Of a DNA stretch of 64,000 bases, positions 44,176 through 53,789 are shown piece by piece. The notes under the pieces are model-generated. The model worked only from the letters and a program-made list of their open reading frames with translations, made no database searches and was not told the origin of the DNA. The stretch covers positions 124,001 through 188,000 of the forward strand of contig NZ_JAFCKJ010000007.1 in the NCBI RefSeq assembly GCF_018130465.1. Direction: 5' to 3'. Numbering within the stretch: position 1 is the first letter of the stretch; every line of letters starts with the position of its first letter. Position numbers and translations under genes: made by a program. Origin of the DNA: Bradyrhizobium canariense. GTDB taxonomy: Bacteria > Pseudomonadota > Alphaproteobacteria > Rhizobiales > Xanthobacteraceae.

Positions 44176-44622
44176 ATGGCCATGACGATGAACGGCGAAG
44201 TCCAGCTTGCGGCGCCGCGCGAGGCCGTGTGGGCCAAGCTCAACGATGCCGAGGTGCTGAAGGCCTGCATCCCCGGCTGCGAGGAGCTGGAGAAGACCGA
44301 AGATGGCGGCTTTCGTGCGACTGCGAAAATGAAGGTCGGCCCGGTGTCGGCGCGCTTCAAGGGCAAGGTCACGCTCTCCGATCTCGACCCGCCGAACGGC
44401 TACAAGATCTCCGGTGAAGGCGAGGGCGGGGTGGCCGGCTTCGCCAAGGGTGGTGCCGTGGTCAAGCTTGCGGAGAAGGACGGCGGCACGCTTTTGTCCT
44501 ACGAGGTCGAGGCGCAGATCGGCGGCAAGTTGGCGCAGCTCGGCCAGCGCCTGATCAACGGCGCCGCCAAGAAACTGGCCGACGAATTTTTCGCGAACTT
44601 CGCCAAGGCGGTACAGGGCTGA
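44176..44622 (+). CDS. coxG: CoxG-family SRPBCC protein (carbon monoxide dehydrogenase subunit G-like)
   Basis: The 148-residue protein has the START/Bet-v1-like SRPBCC fold of CoxG: MNGEVQLAAPREAVWAKLND, LKACIPGCEELEK and SARFKGKVTLSDLDPPNGYK are all diagnostic. CoxG-like proteins help anchor or deliver the molybdo-hydroxylase to the membrane. The start has a GGGAGGC site 5 bp upstream; a longer in-frame version without it is not used. It leads a plus-strand cox-type cluster and is 149 bp from coxS. Confidence 0.9.
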   Translation: MAMTMNGEVQLAAPREAVWAKLNDAEVLKACIPGCEELEKTEDGGFRATAKMKVGPVSARFKGKVTLSDLDPPNGYKISGEGEGGVAGFAKGGAVVKLAEKDGGTLLSYEVEAQIGGKLAQLGQRLINGAAKKLADEFFANFAKAVQG

Positions 44623-44771
44623 AGGCCAATACCTTGAGCATTGCGCCTTTCGGCATGGCGCCTTGCGTTCCGGGTGATGTTGCCCCGGGGCATAATGGCC
44701 CATATGATGGGTTGGAATAATTATAAGAACCGCTTCGACGGGACCCGTTGGGGCGCTGATAGAGAGTGCTT

Positions 44772-45257
<486 letters not shown>

Positions 45258-45288
45258 ACCGCGCGCACTCTGCGATCAGGACATTCAG

Positions 45289-46095
45289 ATGTACGATTTC
45301 AAATACCATCGCCCCGGCACCGTTCGGCAGGCCGCCAACCTCCTGGTGAAGAACGAAGACGCCAAGGTGATCGCCGGCGGTCACACGCTGATTCCCGTCA
45401 TGAAGCAGCGCCTCGCCAGCCCGCCGCATCTGGTCGACCTCTCCCATATCGAGGGGCTCAACACGATCGAGATGAAGGGCCGCGCGCTCGTGATCGGTGC
45501 CACCGCCAGGCATGCTGAGGTCGCAAGCTCCGCCATCGTCGGCGAGGCGATCCCGGCGCTCGCGAACCTTGCCAGCCAGATCGGCGATCCCGCCGTGCGC
45601 CACAAGGGCACGATCGGCGGCTCGCTCGCCAACAACGATCCGACCGCGGACTATCCGGCCGCCGTGCTTGCGCTCGGCGCCACCATCGTCACCAACAAGC
45701 GCCGCCTCAAGGCGGAAGAGTATTTCCAGGGCCTGTTCACGACGGCGCTCGAGGCCGACGAGATCATCACCAAGGTGATGTTCCCGCTGCCGAAGAAGGC
45801 GGCCTATATCAAATTCCGCAACCAGGCCTCGCGTTACGCGCTGGTCGGCGTGTTCGTGGCGCGGCGTCCCTCCGACGTGCGGGTCGCGGTCACCGGCGCC
45901 GGCTCCGAAGGCGTGTTCCGTGTCGCCGCGTTCGAGGAAGCCCTGAAGAAGCGCTTCGCCGCGAAGGCGCTTGATGGCATCGAGGTGCCGGCGGACGGCC
46001 TCAACAGCGACATCCATGGCAGCGCCGAATACCGCGCGCACCTCATCGGCGTGCTGACGCGGCGTGCCCTCGACGCCGCCAACGCCAAGGAGTGA
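45289..46095 (+). CDS. coxM: FAD-binding subunit of a CODH/xanthine-dehydrogenase-type molybdoenzyme
   Basis: A 268-residue FAD subunit. The FAD motif [14 protein letters not shown] and the second motif [20 protein letters not shown] match CoxM/Xdh[20 protein letters not shown] is a normal start and [20 protein letters not shown] a typical C-terminal domain. It takes electrons from the iron-sulfur subunit. Its start follows coxS by 31 bp, with CAGGACATTCAG as a plausible ribosome binding region, and the junction has no remnant of a large subunit. Confidence 0.92.
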   Translation: MYDFKYHRPGTVRQAANLLVKNEDAKVIAGGHTLIPVMKQRLASPPHLVDLSHIEGLNTIEMKGRALVIGATARHAEVASSAIVGEAIPALANLASQIGDPAVRHKGTIGGSLANNDPTADYPAAVLALGATIVTNKRRLKAEEYFQGLFTTALEADEIITKVMFPLPKKAAYIKFRNQASRYALVGVFVARRPSDVRVAVTGAGSEGVFRVAAFEEALKKRFAAKALDGIEVPADGLNSDIHGSAEYRAHLIGVLTRRALDAANAKE

Positions 46096-46157
46096 GTGAT
46101 CCTCACGCCTCGGCCCAAACTTGTCCCCGGTGAGGGCGTAGCGAGACTGGCTTTTTC

Positions 46158-47081
46158 ATGACCTCAGCGGCCAATACGTCCGGTGCCCTGCCGGCATCGG
46201 TCGATGCGATGCTCGAACTCCTGACGTCGCGCGGCTATCTCGCCGAGCGATCGCTGGCCACGGTGACCTATCTGTCGCTGCGCATGGGCCGGCCGCTGTT
46301 TCTGGAAGGCGAGGCCGGCGTCGGCAAGACCGAGATCGCCAAAGTGCTCTCGGCGGCATTGGGGCGGAAGCTGATTCGCCTGCAGTGCTACGAAGGCCTC
46401 GACGTCTCCTCGGCGGTGTACGAGTGGAATAGCGCCGCGCAGATGATCGCGATCCGGATGGCCGAGGCCGCCGGCGACACCGATCGCGATCAATTGTCGT
46501 CCGACATCTTCGCCGATCGCTACATGATCAAGCGGCCGCTGCTCCAGGCGCTCGCGCCCGACGTCGCCGGGCCGCCGGTGCTGCTGATCGACGAGCTCGA
46601 CCGCGCCGACGAGGCGTTCGAGGCGTATCTGCTCGAAATCCTCAGCGACTTCCAGGTGACGATCCCCGAATTCGGCACCGTGAAGGCGCCGAGCCCGCCG
46701 ATCGTCATCATCACCTCCAACCGCACCCGCGAAATCCACGACGCGCTGAAGCGGCGCTGTCTCTATCATTGGGTCGATTATCCCGCCGCCGATCGCGAGC
46801 TCGCGATCGTCAAGTCGCGCGTGCCGGGCATCTCCGCAAAACTGTCGCAGCAGGTCGTGCGCTTCGTCCAGGCGCTGCGCAATCAGGATTTCTACAAGTC
46901 GCCGGGCGTCGCAGAGACCATCGACTGGGCGACCGCTTTGTCCGAGCTCGACGCCCGATCGCTGACCCCGCAAGTGGTCGGCGACACGCTGGGCGCGCTG
47001 CTCAAGTACCAGGACGACATCACGCGGATGCAGGGCGACACCTTGCAGAAGGTGCTGAAGGAAGTGACGAGCGAGAATTGA
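46158..47081 (+). CDS. coxD: MoxR-type AAA ATPase, CoxD-like
   Basis: The 307-residue ATPase has Walker A GEAGVGKTEIAK, Walker B VLLIDELDRADEAFEAYLLE, sensor-1 in IIITSNRTREIHD and arginine-finger-like KRRCLYHW. MoxR/CoxD proteins with a VWA partner act as chaperones that help assemble the [CuSMoO2] or Mo cofactor site of CO dehydrogenase and related enzymes. The gene lies 62 bp downstream of coxM, and the VWA gene follows after a palindromic element. Confidence 0.93.
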   Translation: MTSAANTSGALPASVDAMLELLTSRGYLAERSLATVTYLSLRMGRPLFLEGEAGVGKTEIAKVLSAALGRKLIRLQCYEGLDVSSAVYEWNSAAQMIAIRMAEAAGDTDRDQLSSDIFADRYMIKRPLLQALAPDVAGPPVLLIDELDRADEAFEAYLLEILSDFQVTIPEFGTVKAPSPPIVIITSNRTREIHDALKRRCLYHWVDYPAADRELAIVKSRVPGISAKLSQQVVRFVQALRNQDFYKSPGVAETIDWATALSELDARSLTPQVVGDTLGALLKYQDDITRMQGDTLQKVLKEVTSEN

Positions 47082-47085
47082 GGTT

Positions 47086-47210
47086 GTCATTCCGGGGCGC
47101 GCGTGGCCTCGAGCTTTGATGCGCAATTGCGCATCTGAGAATCCATCGCGCCGCAGAGTTGGTGGATGATGGCTTCCGGCTCGCGCCAAGAGGGCGCGCC
47201 CGGGAATGAC
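47086..47210. repeat. Palindromic intergenic element, family E, copy 2
   Basis: It begins GTCATTCCGGGGCGCGC and ends GCGCGCCCGGGAATGAC, with an inner 6-bp arm pair (GCGCAATTGCGC). Compared with copy 1 the middle differs fully, so the termini are the conserved part. It separates coxD from coxE within the cluster. Confidence 0.85.
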
Positions 47211-47230
47211 GAGGGGATGGATACGAGACC

Positions 47231-48433
47231 ATGGCCATCAACCACCTTGCGCCTGAGCAAACCGAGCAATTCGCCGACAACATCGTCGGCTTCGCCCGCG
47301 CGCTGCGTTCGGCGGGCATGCCGGTCGGGCCGGGTGCGGTCATCGATGCCATGAGCGCGCTCCAGGTGATCGACATCGGCAACCGCGCCGACGTCTTCAC
47401 CACGCTGGAGGCGATCTTCGTCAAGCGCCACGAGCATGCGCTGATCTTCAAACAGGCCTTCGACCTGTTCTTCCGCGCATCGGAAGAGTGGAAGCACATG
47501 CTGGATTCGGTGCCGTTGCCGGAGCAGGCCAAGAAGAAGCCGCAGGCCGGCTCGCGCCGTGTGCAGGAGGCGATGTCGCAGCCGCGCATGACGGAGACGC
47601 CGCAGCACCAGGAGCAGGATTTGCGCCTGTCGGTCTCGGACAGGGAAATCCTTCAGAAGAAGGATTTTGCGCAGATGAGCGCGGCTGAGATCACCGAAGC
47701 GCTCCGCGCCGTCGAGCGGATGCGGTTGCCGCAGTCCGAGCTTCTGACGCGCCGGCACCGGCCCGATCCCCGCGGCTTGCGCCTCGATCTCCGCCGCACG
47801 CTGCGCGCCTCATTGCGCACCGGCGGCGACATCATCGACATCCATCACCTCGGGCGGATCGAGAAACCGGCGCCGATCGTCGCGCTGCTCGATATCTCGG
47901 GTTCGATGAGCGAATACACCCGCCTGTTCCTGCATTTCCTGCATGCCATAGGGGACGCGCGAAAACGTGTCTCGGTGTTCCTGTTCGGCACCCGCCTCAC
48001 CAACGTGACCCGGGCGCTGCGCCAGCGCGACCCCGATGAGGCGCTGGCGAGCTGCTCGGCCTCGGTCGAGGACTGGGCCGGCGGCACGCGGATATCGGCC
48101 TCGCTGCACAATTTCAACAAATTGTGGGCGCGGCGTGTGCTGAGCCAGGGCGCCATCGTGCTGCTGATCTCCGACGGGCTCGAGCGGGAGGCCGATTCCA
48201 AGCTCGCCTTCGAGATGGACCGGCTGCACCGCTCCTGCCGGCGGCTGATCTGGCTCAACCCGCTGCTGCGGTTCGGGGGCTTCGAGGCCAAGGCCCAAGG
48301 CATCAAAATGATGTTGCCGCACGTTGACGAATTCCGCCCCGTACATAATTTGAGTTCGATCCAGGAGCTGATCACCACGCTCTCCCGGCCGCTGCCGCCG
48401 CATCACCGCAGCCTGATCCGCTCCGCAGCCTGA
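47231..48433 (+). CDS. coxE: VWA-domain protein CoxE
   Basis: A 400-residue protein with the MIDAS motif DISGSMSEYTRLFLHF in the second half (about residue 220), followed by VFLFGTRLTNVTRAL and DWAGGTRISASL, characteristic of CoxE-type VWA proteins. The N-terminal half is helical and reaches from GFARALRSAGMPVGPGAVID. CoxE works with the MoxR ATPase CoxD in maturation of the molybdo-hydroxylase. The MIDAS Asp, Ser, Ser and distal Thr are all present. Confidence 0.92.
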   Translation: MAINHLAPEQTEQFADNIVGFARALRSAGMPVGPGAVIDAMSALQVIDIGNRADVFTTLEAIFVKRHEHALIFKQAFDLFFRASEEWKHMLDSVPLPEQAKKKPQAGSRRVQEAMSQPRMTETPQHQEQDLRLSVSDREILQKKDFAQMSAAEITEALRAVERMRLPQSELLTRRHRPDPRGLRLDLRRTLRASLRTGGDIIDIHHLGRIEKPAPIVALLDISGSMSEYTRLFLHFLHAIGDARKRVSVFLFGTRLTNVTRALRQRDPDEALASCSASVEDWAGGTRISASLHNFNKLWARRVLSQGAIVLLISDGLEREADSKLAFEMDRLHRSCRRLIWLNPLLRFGGFEAKAQGIKMMLPHVDEFRPVHNLSSIQELITTLSRPLPPHHRSLIRSAA

Positions 48434-48442
48434 GAGGTAGCC

Positions 48443-48766
48443 ATGCTCGATCGCGACGAGGATATTCTGAAAGCGGCGGAGGACTGGCAGAAGGCCGGCC
48501 GTGGCGTCGCGCTCGCCACCGTGGTGGAGACCTGGGGCTCGGCCCCGCGTCCGGCGGGCTCGAGCCTCGTCATCAACGACGAGGGCACGTTCCTGGGGTC
48601 CGTCTCCGGCGGCTGCGTCGAGGGCGCCGTGGTCACCGAGGCCATGGATGTGATCCAGAGCGGCAAGCCCAGGATGCTGGAGTTTGGCGTTGCCGACGAG
48701 ACTGCCTGGAATGTCGGGCTGTCCTGCGGCGGCACCATCCGCGTCTTCGTCGAGAAAGTCGGCTAG
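48443..48766 (+). CDS. XdhC/CoxI N-terminal-domain protein
   Basis: The 107-residue protein has just the first domain of XdhC-type proteins: GRGVALATVVETWGSAPRPA, SLVINDEGTFLGSVSGGCVE and LSCGGTIRVFVEKVG. XdhC proteins bind molybdenum cofactor and assist its sulfuration and insertion into XDH-family enzymes. It is separate from, but immediately followed (2 bp gap) by, a gene for the Rossmann domain, so the usual single protein is split into two genes. Confidence 0.9.
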   Translation: MLDRDEDILKAAEDWQKAGRGVALATVVETWGSAPRPAGSSLVINDEGTFLGSVSGGCVEGAVVTEAMDVIQSGKPRMLEFGVADETAWNVGLSCGGTIRVFVEKVG

Positions 48767-48768
48767 CC

Positions 48769-49470
48769 GTGAAGATCGAGATCCTGCACGAACTGAATGC
48801 CGAGCGAGCCGCGCGCCGCCCGGTGATCATGGTGACAGACACCGAGAGCGGCGAGCAGCGCCTGGTGAAGGCCAAGGACTTCGGCAAGGATCCCTTGCGC
48901 GCCGAGCTGGACAAGCAGCTTCGCATGGGCAAAAGCGCCAGCGTCGAAGCCGGCGGCAAGAAGCTATTCCTCAACGTCTATGCGCCGACCGCAAAGCTCG
49001 TCATCGTCGGCGCCGTCCATATCAGCCAGGCCCTGGCGCCGCTGGCGCGCTCGCTCGGCTACGACGTCACCGTGGTCGATCCGCGCACCGCCTTTGCGAG
49101 CCCCGAGCGCTTCCCCGACGTTCCGCTGGTCGCGGAATGGCCCGACACGGCGCTGCCGCCGCTCAACGTCGATGCCTACACGGCCTTCGTCGCGGTGACG
49201 CACGATCCCAAGATCGACGATCCCGCGCTGCTGCACGCCTTCGAGCGCAACTGCTTCTATATCGGCGCGCTCGGATCGCGGAAGACGCACGCCAAGCGCG
49301 GCGACCGGCTGCGGGCGCAGGGCGCCAAGGACTCTGACATCGCGCGCATCCACGCGCCCATCGGGCTTGCGATCGGCGCGGTCTCGCCGTCCGAGATCGC
49401 GGTGTCTATCATGGCCGAGATCACGGCGGTGCTTCGCTTGCCAGCCAAAGAAAAAGAAGAAGCGGCATGA
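48769..49470 (+). CDS. XdhC C-terminal Rossmann-domain protein
   Basis: A 233-residue protein starting GTG, with the XdhC Rossmann domain: VIVGAVHISQALAPLARSLG, TVVDPRTAFASPERFP, FVAVTHDPKIDDPALL, YIGALGSRKTHAKRGDRLRA and IHAPIGLAIGAVSPSEIAVS are all diagnostic. It partners with the N-domain protein encoded just upstream in Mo-cofactor handling. Its stop overlaps the start of the MoeA/MocA-like gene by four bases (ATGA). Confidence 0.9.
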   Translation: MKIEILHELNAERAARRPVIMVTDTESGEQRLVKAKDFGKDPLRAELDKQLRMGKSASVEAGGKKLFLNVYAPTAKLVIVGAVHISQALAPLARSLGYDVTVVDPRTAFASPERFPDVPLVAEWPDTALPPLNVDAYTAFVAVTHDPKIDDPALLHAFERNCFYIGALGSRKTHAKRGDRLRAQGAKDSDIARIHAPIGLAIGAVSPSEIAVSIMAEITAVLRLPAKEKEEAA

Positions 49471-51071
49471 AATTCGGCCCGGCGAGCCCCAGGGATGCGA
49501 TCGGCGGGGTGACCGTTCACACCCTGCGCCAGGGACCGCTGGTGCTGAAGAAGGGCACGACGATCGGACCTGGCGAGGTCGAGGCGCTGGAACGGGCCGG
49601 CATCAAGGACGTCGTGGTGGTGCGGATGGAGGAGGGCGATGTCTCCGAGGACATCGCCGCCGCAAGCATCGCGCTCGCCGTCGGCGGCGATGGCATTCAT
49701 GTCGAGCGCGCCTTCACCGGCCGCGCCAATCTGTTCGCCGCGCGCCCGGGCGTGCTGGTGATCGATCGCGCCGCGGTCGACCGCATCAACAATATTGACG
49801 AGGCCATTACCTTTGCCACGCTCTCCGCCTTCAAGCCGGTGGTCGAGGGCGAGATGGTCGGCACCGTCAAGATCATCCCGTTCGGCGTCGAAGGAAGCTT
49901 GCGTGATGCCGCGGTGAAGGCTGCGGGCCGCGACGTGCTGAAGATCGCGCCTTACGTCATCAAGCGCGTCGGCGTCGTCTCGACGCTGCTGCCCGGCCTG
50001 TCCTCCAAGGTGATCGACAAGACGTTGCGGGTCACCGCCGAGCGGCTGGCGCCAGCCGGCGCCAGCATCATTGCCGAGCGGCGGGTTCCGCATGAGGAGC
50101 AGGCGCTGTCGGCTGCGATCAAGGAATTGCTGGGACTTGGCGCCGAGCTCGTGATCGTGTTCGGGGCATCCGCGATCGCCGACCGCCGCGACGTGATCCC
50201 TGCGGCCGTGACCGAAATCGGCGGCGAGATCGAGCATTTCGGCATGCCGGTCGATCCCGGCAATCTGCTGCTGATTGCCCGGGCCGGCAGCGTGCCGGTG
50301 CTGGGCGCGCCCGGCTGCGCGCGCTCGCCGGTCGAGAACGGGTTTGACTGGGTGTTGATGCGGCTGCTGGCCGGCATCAAGGTGACGCGTTCCGAGCTGA
50401 TGGGCATGGGCGTCGGCGGCCTCCTGATGGAGATCGTCACGCGCCCACAGCCGCGCGCAAAACCGGAGATCGAGGGCAACAATCAGGTCGCGGTCATCGT
50501 GCTCGCAGCAGGCCGCTCGACCCGGATGGGCGGACCGAACAAGCTTCTGGCCGAGCTCGACGGCAAGAAGCTGGTGCGGATCGCGACCGAGCAGGCGCTG
50601 GCCTCCAAGGCGTCCGAGGTGATCGTCGTCACCGGCCATCAGACCGAGCTGGTCGAGCAAGCCTTGCAAGGCCTGAAGGTGCGTTTCGTCAAGAATCCCG
50701 ATTTTGCCGGCGGCATCGCAAGCTCGGTCAAGGCCGGCATCGCGGCCGTCCCCGAGACGTCCGACGGCGCTGTGGTCTGCCTCGGCGACATGCCGCTGAT
50801 CGACGCCGGCCTGATCGACCGCCTCATCGACAGCTTTGCGCCGGACCGCGGCAATCTGATCGTCGTGCCCGTCAGCGAAGGCCGCCGCGGCAACCCCGTG
50901 CTGTGGTCGCGCCGCTTCTTCAAGGAGCTGATGACGCTCGACGGCGATGTCGGTGCGCGCCATCTGATCGCCAAGCACACCGAGGCGGTTGCCGAAGTGC
51001 CGGTCGACGGCGAGAGCGCCTTCCTCGACATCGACACGCCGCAGGCGCTGGAAGCGGCAAGACGGGGATGA
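49467..51071 (+). CDS. Bifunctional molybdopterin-binding / MocA-like cytidylyltransferase protein
   Basis: A 534-residue fusion. The N-terminal part (about 1-340) is a molybdopterin-binding MoeA/MogA-like module (GGVTVHTLRQGPLVLKKGT, IVFGASAIADRRD, GNLLLIARAGSVPVLGAPGC). The C-terminal part (about 343-530) is a nucleotidyltransferase with VAVIVLAAGRSTRMGGPNKL, VVCLGDMPLIDAGLIDRLID and RRGNPVLWSRRFFKEL. MocA-type enzymes make molybdopterin cytosine dinucleotide, the cofactor used by CO dehydrogenase-like molybdo-hydroxylases, which fits the cox context. It ends the cluster; a palindromic element follows. Confidence 0.9.
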   Translation: MKFGPASPRDAIGGVTVHTLRQGPLVLKKGTTIGPGEVEALERAGIKDVVVVRMEEGDVSEDIAAASIALAVGGDGIHVERAFTGRANLFAARPGVLVIDRAAVDRINNIDEAITFATLSAFKPVVEGEMVGTVKIIPFGVEGSLRDAAVKAAGRDVLKIAPYVIKRVGVVSTLLPGLSSKVIDKTLRVTAERLAPAGASIIAERRVPHEEQALSAAIKELLGLGAELVIVFGASAIADRRDVIPAAVTEIGGEIEHFGMPVDPGNLLLIARAGSVPVLGAPGCARSPVENGFDWVLMRLLAGIKVTRSELMGMGVGGLLMEIVTRPQPRAKPEIEGNNQVAVIVLAAGRSTRMGGPNKLLAELDGKKLVRIATEQALASKASEVIVVTGHQTELVEQALQGLKVRFVKNPDFAGGIASSVKAGIAAVPETSDGAVVCLGDMPLIDAGLIDRLIDSFAPDRGNLIVVPVSEGRRGNPVLWSRRFFKELMTLDGDVGARHLIAKHTEAVAEVPVDGESAFLDIDTPQALEAARRG

Positions 51072-51078
51072 CGCTGCC

Positions 51079-51171
51079 GTAGGGCGGGCAAAGGCGCGCA
51101 GCGCCGTGCCCACCATCTCTCCATGCAGTGATCTGCAATTGGTGGGCACGCTTCGCTTTGCCCACTCTACG
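51079..51171. repeat. Palindromic intergenic element, family B, copy 2
   Basis: It starts GTAGGGCGGGCAAAGGCGCG and ends with CTTTGCCCACTCTAC, inner GTGCCCACC and GGTGGGCAC arms; it matches 17023-17109 over its termini with a different middle. It lies between the cofactor gene and the DUF4189 gene. Confidence 0.85.
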
Positions 51172-51269
51172 GCATCTCCCGTTCGTCTGATTTCAACCCC
51201 GCGTTCACCATCTGGAAACGACCGCCGCTTACAGTCTCCTCCACCTGCCTTGGGGGGAGGGGTTTTTCC

Positions 51270-51659
51270 ATGGCTTCGAACGTCGTCGCGCGCCGTTGCG
51301 CGATGTTTTTCTTTGCGCTGTCCGTCTGCGTCGCGGGCGCCCGCCACATCACGGATGCGCACGCCGCCGGTGCCTTTGCGGTCGGCAAGTGCGGCGCCTA
51401 TGGCCAGGCCTTTGATTATGGTGCCGAGCACGAGGCCCGTGCCGCGGCGCAGAAGCAGTGCAAGGGCGATTGCACGACCGTGACGATGAAGCGCGCCTGC
51501 GCCGCGATGTCGGTCGATCTTTCCAATCCCTGCGGCGCCTATGGCTATGCCGTCAAGCCGAAGATCTCGGCCTCGCTCAATGCCGCGACGCGCGAATGCT
51601 ACAAATATGGCGGCAAGGAATGCGTCATCCGCGCCTGGGCCTGCGACGCCAAGGGTTGA
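51270..51659 (+). CDS. DUF4189-like secreted cysteine-rich protein
   Basis: A 129-residue protein with an N-terminal signal (RRCAMFFFALSVCVAGARHI to DAHA|AGAF). The mature part holds eight cysteines (including CGAYGQAFDYGAEHEA, CKGDC, CAAM, CGAYGYAVK, CYKYGGKEC and WAC), a pattern that fits the DUF4189 family, probably forming disulfides in the periplasm. The function of the family is unknown. A GGGGGGAGG ribosome binding site precedes the ATG. Confidence 0.82.
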   Translation: MASNVVARRCAMFFFALSVCVAGARHITDAHAAGAFAVGKCGAYGQAFDYGAEHEARAAAQKQCKGDCTTVTMKRACAAMSVDLSNPCGAYGYAVKPKISASLNAATRECYKYGGKECVIRAWACDAKG

Positions 51660-51670
51660 TTCCTGGCTCC

Positions 51671-51762
51671 GTCATTCCGGGGCGCGCGTAGCGCGAACCC
51701 GGAATCTCGTGCAACAATCTCCAGATTCCGGGTCTGCGCCTGACGGCGCATCCCGGAATGAC
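51671..51762. repeat. Palindromic intergenic element, family E, copy 3
   Basis: GTCATTCCGGGGCGCGCGTA at one end pairs with GCGCATCCCGGAATGAC at the other, and the middle has CCCGGAATCTCG/CAGATTCCGGG inner arms. It ends 17 bp before the start codon of the DUF2000 gene. Confidence 0.87.
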
Positions 51763-51779
51763 AATTTGTGGAGACATGC

Positions 51780-52190
51780 ATGCAATTCGACACCAAGATC
51801 GCCGTTGTGATCCGCACCGATCTTCAGCCCTGGCAGAAGCTCAACGTTGCCTCGTTCCTGACCAGCGGCATCGCGGCTGCGTTTCCAGACTGCATCGGCG
51901 AGCCCTATGAGGACGCGTCGGGCACGAAATATCACGCGCTGATCGGCCAGCCGATTTTGATCTACGGCGGCGACGGTTCCGCGCTGTCGCGCGCACTCGA
52001 CCGCGCGTTGTCGCGCAATGTGGCTGCGGCGGTCTACACCGAGGACATGTTCAAGACCACGCACGATGCCGCCAATCGCGAGGCGGTGAGGGCGGTGGCG
52101 CGTGCCGATCTCAACCTCGTCGGTCTCGCGATGCGCGCCGAGCGCAAGGTGATCGACAAGATCGTCGACGGATTGAAGTTCCACAGCTGA
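51780..52190 (+). CDS. DUF2000 family protein
   Basis: A 136-residue cytosolic protein starting [20 protein letters not shown], with [32 protein letters not shown] and [19 protein letters not shown], typical of the DUF2000 family (PTH2-like fold). The GTGGAG site lies just upstream. The family has no settled function; some members are near transcription regulators or amidotransferases. The preceding palindromic element abuts its promoter region. Confidence 0.82.
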   Translation: MQFDTKIAVVIRTDLQPWQKLNVASFLTSGIAAAFPDCIGEPYEDASGTKYHALIGQPILIYGGDGSALSRALDRALSRNVAAAVYTEDMFKTTHDAANREAVRAVARADLNLVGLAMRAERKVIDKIVDGLKFHS

Positions 52191-52333
52191 CGTGGCGCGC
52201 ACTCGGTGCTGCGCCATCATCGCGTTTTCATGTTGCCGCCTGTCCTGCGCAAACTTTGTGCTGTTTGACTCCAATCAAGGGAGAGCCGCGCGGCCTCGCT
52301 AGTCTGTCTTCCGTAATGCATAGGAGCAGACCG

Positions 52334-53359
52334 ATGCCGACCATGAAAGCCGCAATCGTCAGACAATTCGGCAAGCCGCTGGTGATCGAGGACGTGCCGG
52401 TGCCGCAGCCCGGTCCAGGCGAGGTTCTGGTCAAGGTGAAAGGCTGCGGCGTCTGCCACACCGATCTGCACGCAGCCTCCGGCGACTGGCCGGTGAAGCC
52501 GGTGCCGCCCTTCATCCCGGGCCATGAGGTGGCCGGCATTGTTGCCGCGCTCGGGCCCGGCGTAAGAAATCTGAAGGTCGGCGATGCCGTCGGCGTTGCC
52601 TGGCTGCATGATGCGTGCATGTCTTGCGAATATTGCGAGACCGGTTGGGAGACGTTGTGCGAGCACCAGCACAACACCGGTTACAGCGTGAACGGCGGTT
52701 TTGCCGAATATGTCATCGCCTCGGCGGCCTTCGCCGCAAAGCTGCCGGCGACGATCGATTTTGCAGGCATCGCGCCGATCCTGTGCGCGGGTGTGACCAC
52801 CTACAAGGGCTTGAAGGAGACGGAGGCAAAGCCCGGCGAGTGGGTCGTGATCTCGGGCGTCGGCGGGCTCGGCCACGTCGCGATTCAATATGCCAAGGCG
52901 ATGGGGCTCAAGGTCGTAGCCGTCGATATCGCCGAGGACAAGCTCGCGCTCGCGCGCGAGACCGGGGCCGATCTTGCGGTCAACGCGCTCGTGGCCGATG
53001 CCGTGGACAAGGTGCTGGCGGCCACCGGGGGCGGGGCGCACGGCGTGCTGGTGACGGCGGTCTCGACCGCCGCGTTTGCCCAGGCGCTGAAGATGGTGCG
53101 CCGGAAGGGCACCGTCAGTCTCGTCGGCCTGCCGCCGGGCGAATTTCCGACGCCGATCTTCGACGTCGTGCTCAAGCGCATCACCGTGCGCGGCTCCATC
53201 GTCGGCACAAGGCGCGACCTCGATGAAGCCATCGCCTTCGCCGCCGACGGCAAGGTCAAGGCCGAGGTGACCAAGGTGCCGCTTTCGCAAATCAACGACG
53301 TCTTCGACCGGATGAAGGCCGGCAAGATTGACGGCCGCATGGTGCTCGACTTTGGCTAG
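52334..53359 (+). CDS. Zinc-dependent alcohol dehydrogenase (AdhP-like)
   Basis: A 341-residue medium-chain dehydrogenase/reductase. The catalytic Zn ligands are in [11 protein letters not shown] and PGHEVAG, the structural zinc cluster is in [15 protein letters not shown], and the NAD-binding GxGGxG motif is in [40 protein letters not shown] fits NAD rather than NADP preference. It oxidises primary alcohols such as ethanol to aldehydes. TAGGAGCAGACC precedes the ATG. No cotranscribed partner is evident; the GFA-type gene lies convergently. Confidence 0.93.
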   Translation: MPTMKAAIVRQFGKPLVIEDVPVPQPGPGEVLVKVKGCGVCHTDLHAASGDWPVKPVPPFIPGHEVAGIVAALGPGVRNLKVGDAVGVAWLHDACMSCEYCETGWETLCEHQHNTGYSVNGGFAEYVIASAAFAAKLPATIDFAGIAPILCAGVTTYKGLKETEAKPGEWVVISGVGGLGHVAIQYAKAMGLKVVAVDIAEDKLALARETGADLAVNALVADAVDKVLAATGGGAHGVLVTAVSTAAFAQALKMVRRKGTVSLVGLPPGEFPTPIFDVVLKRITVRGSIVGTRRDLDEAIAFAADGKVKAEVTKVPLSQINDVFDRMKAGKIDGRMVLDFG

Positions 53360-53363
53360 CGCC

Positions 53364-53777
53364 TCAGCCCGGCGGCATGCCCGCGAATTTTGGCAGGTCC
53401 GGATCGAGACGATCCCACTCATGCCCGCGCGCGGCGTAGGTCACGACTTGCGGCTTGTAGCGGCCGGGCTCGTCGAGGCTTGCGGCGCGGATGGTGAAGA
53501 TGTCGGGCATCGCTGCGAAGGTGAGGTAGACGGGCAAGCCGCACTGCGTGCAGAAGCCGCGCGTCTTCACATTGCCGCTGTCGCCGACCATGTCCCAGTG
53601 CTTCGCTTCGCCCGTCACCGTGACGCCGGCGCGCGCGAAGGTCATGTAGGAGCCGTGGCCGCTGCCGCTTTCCCGCTGGCAGTCCCGGCACTGGCAGTGA
53701 TTGCTGAACAGAGGCTCACCCAGAATCGAGTAGCGGATCGCGCCGCAGGCACAGCCGCCGGTAAAAGGCTTGGTCAT
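53364..53777 (-). CDS. GFA-family (CENP-V/GFA domain) protein
   Basis: A 137-residue protein with the Cys/His pattern of the glutathione-dependent formaldehyde-activating fold: GGCACGAIRYSI, CQCRDCQRESGSGHGSY, and FCTQCGLPVYLTFAAMPDIF. These bind zinc. Most family members are not proved to act on formaldehyde, so the substrate is open. It is the third gene of a minus-strand set after ArsR and AHSA1, 12 bp downstream of the latter. Confidence 0.88.
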   Translation of the reverse strand: MTKPFTGGCACGAIRYSILGEPLFSNHCQCRDCQRESGSGHGSYMTFARAGVTVTGEAKHWDMVGDSGNVKTRGFCTQCGLPVYLTFAAMPDIFTIRAASLDEPGRYKPQVVTYAARGHEWDRLDPDLPKFAGMPPG

Positions 53778-53789
53778 CGCGATGCCTCC

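Noticed and set aside
49257-51431. 724-codon minus-strand frame opposite the cofactor gene and the DUF4189 region
   Set aside because: It reads across three real plus-strand genes and a palindromic repeat, lacks any domain and is a shadow frame.
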